This document shows, piece by piece, positions 14,698 to 17,350 of a stretch of DNA of 17,350 nucleotides. The number at the start of each line of letters is the position of its first letter. Position 1 is the first letter of the stretch. The notes under the pieces were generated by a model. The model saw only the letters and a program-made list of their open reading frames with translations, was not told the DNA's origin and did no database searches. Position numbers and translations under genes: made by a program. The DNA is taken from the NCBI GenBank assembly GCA_018714575.1, contig DVNF01000070.1, positions 1 through 17,350 on the forward strand, in the 5' to 3' direction. Source of the stretch: Candidatus Stercoripulliclostridium merdigallinarum (GTDB lineage: Bacteria > Bacillota > Clostridia > Christensenellales > DTU072).

Positions 14698-14726
14698 ATA
14701 TTAGCATTAACGTATAGTAATGTCAA
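14698..14726 (-). promoter_or_regulatory. Promoter of the small lipoprotein gene
   Basis: The minus strand has a perfect TTGACA (14721-14726), a 17-nt spacer and TAATAT (14698-14703) preceded by TGC. A start near 14691 leaves a leader of about 18 nt that contains the AAGGA site. Confidence 0.8.
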
Positions 14727-14778
14727 TTACGAAAAAAAATGCAAAATATCCTGTAATTTAAATTTTAAGAAAAAAATT

Positions 14779-14801
14779 GCCCCCGAAATTTATTCGAGGG
14801 C
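14779..14801 (-). terminator. Intrinsic terminator downstream of pyrH
   Basis: A 9-bp stem (14779-14787 with 14793-14801, one G-T pair, loop of 5) is followed on the minus strand by AATTTTTTTC. It lies 28 nt after the pyrH stop and separates pyrH from the lipoprotein gene. Confidence 0.88.
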
Positions 14802-14828
14802 GAAAATTTGACAGGTTTATTTAATTCC

Positions 14829-15533
14829 TTAATCTATTATCGTACCAAGGTTTTCACCGGAAACGACGCGACGAATACTATCCGGTTCGTTCAATCCGAA
14901 AGCGATTACCGGAATTTTATTGGTCATACACAGGCTGACCGCGGTGGTATCCATAGCCGTCAAACCCCTTGCGATAAATTCCATAGCGGATATTCTGTCG
15001 AACTTTTTGGCATCGGGATTGATTTTCGGGTCGGAATCGTATATTCCGTCGACGTTTTTAGCCAACAACAGGCAATCGGCTTTTATTTCAGCCGCGCGCA
15101 ACGCTGCCGCGGTATCCGTAGTAAAATAAGGGTTACCGGTGCCGCAGCCGAAGATGACGACTCTGCCTTTCTCCAGGTGGCGTATGGCTTTTCTGATAAT
15201 ATACGGTTCGGCAACCTGAGTGATCTGCAACGCCGTTTGTACGCGCGTATGAACGCCCTCTCTTTCCAAAGCGTCCTGTAACGCCAGGCAATTCAGCACG
15301 GTTGCCAGCATTCCCATGTAATCGGCAGTAGCTCTGTCCATGTCAGTACCTTGTCTGCCGCGCCAGAAGTTGCCCGCGCCGACCACTACGCCTATATCGA
15401 CGCCCATATCGTGTACGGCTTTCAATTCCTTTACAACGCCTGCAACAACGTCGTTATCCAAACCGAATCCGGTTTTACCGGCTAACGCTTCGCCGGACAG
15501 TTTTATCAATACCCTTTTATATTTTACTTCCAT
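14829..15533 (-). CDS. pyrH: UMP kinase
   Basis: PyrH phosphorylates UMP to UDP in pyrimidine nucleotide synthesis and is a hexameric amino-acid-kinase-fold enzyme unlike other nucleotide kinases. The 234-residue product has RVLIKLSGEAL near the start, VVVGAGNFWRG (about 50-60), ADYMGMLATVLN, FGCGTGNPYFTTDTAAALRA (about 127-146) and KNVDGIYDSDP (about 159-169), with the IDTTA-like MDTTAVSLC near the end. I chose the ATG at 15533 because GGAG lies 6 nt upstream; an in-frame TTG at 15545 would add four codons. The tsf terminator lies immediately upstream, and I see no promoter in the 51-nt gap, so expression must come from read-through or a promoter inside tsf. Confidence 0.96.
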   Translation of the reverse strand: MEVKYKRVLIKLSGEALAGKTGFGLDNDVVAGVVKELKAVHDMGVDIGVVVGAGNFWRGRQGTDMDRATADYMGMLATVLNCLALQDALEREGVHTRVQTALQITQVAEPYIIRKAIRHLEKGRVVIFGCGTGNPYFTTDTAAALRAAEIKADCLLLAKNVDGIYDSDPKINPDAKKFDRISAMEFIARGLTAMDTTAVSLCMTNKIPVIAFGLNEPDSIRRVVSGENLGTIID

Positions 15534-15555
15534 TTTAATCTCCAACGCCTAAAAA

Positions 15556-15580
15556 AAAGGAACGCTTAAGGCGTTCCTTT
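15556..15580 (-). terminator. Intrinsic terminator or attenuator between tsf and pyrH
   Basis: A perfect 10-bp stem (15556-15565 with 15571-15580, loop of 5) starts 4 nt after the tsf stop and is followed on the minus strand by an uninterrupted run of eight T. The pyrH ribosome site follows within about 10 nt of the T run. Confidence 0.85.
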
Positions 15581-15584
15581 TAAA

Positions 15585-16256
15585 TTATTTTTTCATGCTG
15601 GCGACTGCCGCGTTGATTTCTTCGGCAAAATTGTCGACTTTCTTTTCCAAGCCTTCGCCCATTTCATAACGAGTGAAACGGCGGATCGAAACTTTTTCGC
15701 CGCATTTTGCGGTGCATTCGATGACCAGTTGCTTGATCTGCATGGAGGGTTCTTTTACGAAAGCCTGTTCCAACAGAACGTTTTCTTTGTAGTAAGTTTC
15801 CAATTTTCCTTCGACGATCTTTTCTTTGACTTGCTCGGGCTTGTTTGCCATTTTGGGGTCGTTGTCGATTTGCGCCCTGGCAATGGCTTTTTCGTGCTCG
15901 ACTACGTCGGCGGGAACTTCTTCCTTGGAAACGTACAACGGTTTCGCGGCGGCGATTTGCAACGCGATGTCGTGAACGAATGCCAAGAAGCCTTCGCCCT
16001 TTGCGACAAAGTCGGTTTCGCAGTTTACTTCGACCAATACGCCGATCTTACCGCCCATGTGGATATAGGAATCGACTACGCCCTGCGAAGCGATCCTGCC
16101 TGCCTTTTTAGCGGCTGTGGCGATACCCTTTTCCCTCAACCATTCGATAGCTTTTTCGGCGTTGCCGTCGGTAGCTTCCAAGGCATGTTTGCAATCCATC
16201 ATGCCGGCGCCGGTGCGTTGTCTTAAATCTTGAACGTCTTTAGCTGTGAATGCCAT
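15585..16256 (-). CDS. tsf: Elongation factor Ts
   Basis: EF-Ts is the guanine nucleotide exchange factor that regenerates EF-Tu-GTP. The 223-residue product has the N-terminal UBA-like domain with LRQRTGAGMMDCKHAL (about 11-26) and the core signature GKIGVLVEVNCETDFVA (about 69-85), which holds the TDFV residues that touch EF-Tu. A second half reaches about 200 and ends MGEGLEKKVDNFAEEI. It is about 70 residues shorter than E. coli or B. subtilis EF-Ts, as in other short-form EF-Ts proteins, and nothing suggests truncation. AAGGAG lies 9 nt before the ATG. It is 20 nt downstream of rpsB, the usual partner, and is followed at once by a strong terminator. Confidence 0.97.
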   Translation of the reverse strand: MAFTAKDVQDLRQRTGAGMMDCKHALEATDGNAEKAIEWLREKGIATAAKKAGRIASQGVVDSYIHMGGKIGVLVEVNCETDFVAKGEGFLAFVHDIALQIAAAKPLYVSKEEVPADVVEHEKAIARAQIDNDPKMANKPEQVKEKIVEGKLETYYKENVLLEQAFVKEPSMQIKQLVIECTAKCGEKVSIRRFTRYEMGEGLEKKVDNFAEEINAAVASMKK

Positions 16257-16276
16257 AATTATATGCTCCTTAACAA

Positions 16277-17068
16277 TTACTGTTGATCGGCAGAGTCTGC
16301 GGTTTCGGCGGAATCTGCAAAAATTTCTTCGGCTGCAACTTCTTTTACGGGTTCTTCGTCGGCTTCGGCGGAGGGCAGATATTCAACGCCTTCCTTTGCC
16401 GCGACGACTGCGTCCGCGATGATAGAAGCGATCAATTTGACGGCACGGATAGCGTCGTCGTTGCCGGGGATAACGTAATCGACCAAATCGGGATCGCAGT
16501 TAGTATCGACCAAACCTACGATCGGAATACCCAAAGCTCTGGCTTCTTTTACGGCGATGTGCTCGATCCTGAGGTCGACGACAAACAACGCGCCGGGCAA
16601 TGTACGCATATTCTTGATACCGCCAAGGTTTTTCTCCAGGGTATCTCTTTCGGCTTTTAATTTGATAACTTCTTTCTTGGGAAGCAATTCGAATTCGCCG
16701 ATAGCTTCCATTTGATTCAGCTTATTCAGCTTGTCGATACGAGTTCTGATAGTCTGGAAATTGGTCAAAGTACCGCCCAACCATCTTTGGTTCATATAGA
16801 ACATACCGCAACGTTCGGCTTCGGACTTAATAGCTTCCTGAGCTTGTTTTTTCTTACCGACGAACAGTACGCTTTTACCTTCGGATGCGACTTTATGAAT
16901 GAACTTATAAGCCTCCTCGATAAGGTCAACGGTCAGCTGAAGGTCTATGATGTGGATTTCGTTACGCGCGTCATAGATGTACTTCGCCATTTTCGGGTTC
17001 CATTTTTTAGTCTGGTGACCAAAGTGAACGCCTGCTTCCAAAAGCTGCTTCATTGTGACAACTGCCAT
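16277..17068 (-). CDS. rpsB: 30S ribosomal protein S2
   Basis: S2 binds late to the 30S subunit near the S1/mRNA exit side. The 263-residue product shows MKQLLEAGVHFGHQTKKWNPKM-type sequence at the N terminus, IHIIDLQLT (about 38-46), VLFVGKKKQAQEAI (about 66-79), MNQRWLGGTLTNFQTI (about 92-107), PGALFVVDL and GIPIVGLVDTNCDPD, all in family order. The tail after about 235 is acidic and low in complexity (EADEEPVKEVAAEE), which is common in S2. AAGGAGG lies 10 nt upstream of the ATG. The first gene of the rpsB-tsf unit, it has a consensus promoter and a leader of about 100 nt that could support feedback control. Confidence 0.98.
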   Translation of the reverse strand: MAVVTMKQLLEAGVHFGHQTKKWNPKMAKYIYDARNEIHIIDLQLTVDLIEEAYKFIHKVASEGKSVLFVGKKKQAQEAIKSEAERCGMFYMNQRWLGGTLTNFQTIRTRIDKLNKLNQMEAIGEFELLPKKEVIKLKAERDTLEKNLGGIKNMRTLPGALFVVDLRIEHIAVKEARALGIPIVGLVDTNCDPDLVDYVIPGNDDAIRAVKLIASIIADAVVAAKEGVEYLPSAEADEEPVKEVAAEEIFADSAETADSADQQ

Positions 17069-17167
17069 TTAAAAATAACCTCCTTGTTTTTGATCCTCCC
17101 CGCCCTTCAACGCCCGAGGCGACCGTATAGGCAACTGCCCCGAACTCCGAACGAGTGTGTTATGGCT
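17069..17167 (-). promoter_or_regulatory. Structured 5' leader of rpsB
   Basis: About 100 nt separate the predicted transcription start from the rpsB ATG. The leader is G-rich and can form a stem of eight pairs including G-U pairs (17137-17144, TTCGGGGC on the minus strand, with 17113-17120, GCCTCGGG), with a smaller inner GCC/GGT helix. A shorter ACTC/GAGT hairpin lies nearer the 5' end. The AAGGAGG site is at about 17079-17085. S2 represses its own leader in gamma-proteobacteria; similar control here is inferred, and I recognise no known motif. Confidence 0.4.
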
Positions 17168-17173
17168 TTAAAT

Positions 17174-17202
17174 ATGATACCATGCCCGAAAATATAAATC
17201 AA
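17174..17202 (-). promoter_or_regulatory. rpsB-tsf promoter
   Basis: The minus strand shows TTGATT (17197-17202), 17 nt, then TATCAT (17174-17179) preceded by TGG, an extended -10. Directly upstream, about 17203-17240 is almost pure A/T, as expected of an UP element at a ribosomal protein promoter. Confidence 0.8.
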
Positions 17203-17307
17203 ATATTTTTTATTATTTTATTATAATATTTTTAATGCATTTTAACCGCGTTTTCAGGCTTAATCCGCTTAATCGCCTATTGTATATGTGCCCGTTCGCA
17301 CGAAAAA

Positions 17308-17327
17308 GCGCATACCGCAGTATGCGC
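17308..17327 (-). terminator. Intrinsic terminator of a gene beyond the right edge
   Basis: A perfect 8-bp stem (17308-17315 with 17320-17327, loop of 4) is followed on the minus strand by TTTTTCG. It would end a minus-strand transcript entering from the right. No coding sequence is visible between it and rpsB. Confidence 0.75.
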
Positions 17328-17350
17328 CGATCCGTATAAAAATCGTTTAA

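Noticed and set aside
15729..16226. Plus-strand open frame of 165 codons
   Set aside because: It is a shadow of tsf, with low-complexity Phe/Val-rich translation.
16712..17197. Plus-strand open frame of 161 codons across the rpsB start
   Set aside because: It is antisense to rpsB and its promoter region, with no ribosome site or recognisable product.
1..17350. CRISPR arrays, tRNA or rRNA genes, insertion sequences, prophage genes
   Set aside because: I looked for regular repeats, tRNA arms, transposase motifs and terminal inverted repeats and saw none.

Overview
The window looks like a chromosomal segment of an uncultured member of the Clostridia (Bacillota). The evidence is the Clostridia-type order rpsB-tsf-pyrH-frr-uppS-cdsA-dxr-rseP-ispG followed by a PolC-derived gene, a YlmE-SepF pair, a PdaB-like deacetylase, a tandem OB-fold SSB protein, and consensus AGGAGG ribosome sites with Gram-positive type promoters. 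Base composition is moderate, with no compositional island visible by eye. The lineage below class level is a guess. All genes that I can support lie on the minus strand, so the window is transcribed from right to left.

Right to left: an incoming transcription unit ends at a terminator (17308-17327). A strong promoter and a structured leader of about 100 nt then precede rpsB and tsf (translation). A terminator sits in the 50 nt between tsf and pyrH, and pyrH ends in its own terminator (14779-14801). A small lipoprotein gene with its own promoter and terminator (13857-14726) interrupts the usual pyrH-frr adjacency. From an extended -10 promoter at 13748-13776 starts a tightly coupled run: frr, uppS, cdsA, dxr, rseP, ispG and a PolC-like exonuclease. 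Most of its junctions overlap or share stop and start bases. The run joins ribosome recycling, undecaprenyl and phospholipid precursor synthesis, the MEP isoprenoid pathway, intramembrane proteolysis and replication-linked proofreading.

Below 6740: a promoter drives a giant modular surface lipoprotein (InlB-like repeat, seven divergent repeats, BspA-type leucine-rich repeats) ending at a terminator (3028-3045). A PdaB-like polysaccharide deacetylase, a double OB-fold SSB-like protein, YlmE/YggS, SepF and the start of lspA follow, a compact remnant of the usual division cluster.

The most interesting points: (1) the gene at the polC position carries only the PolC N-terminal, OB and DEDDh exonuclease domains, lacks PHP and polymerase, and has a QSDMF clamp-binding-like motif in its linker; (2) lspA and yggS each have a consensus sigma-70 promoter whose -10 box ends exactly 6 nt before the ATG, with no Shine-Dalgarno sequence, predicting leaderless mRNAs; (3) the UppS in the canonical locus has lost several normally invariant residues; (4) the tsf-pyrH gap combines a strong terminator with a possible competing helix.
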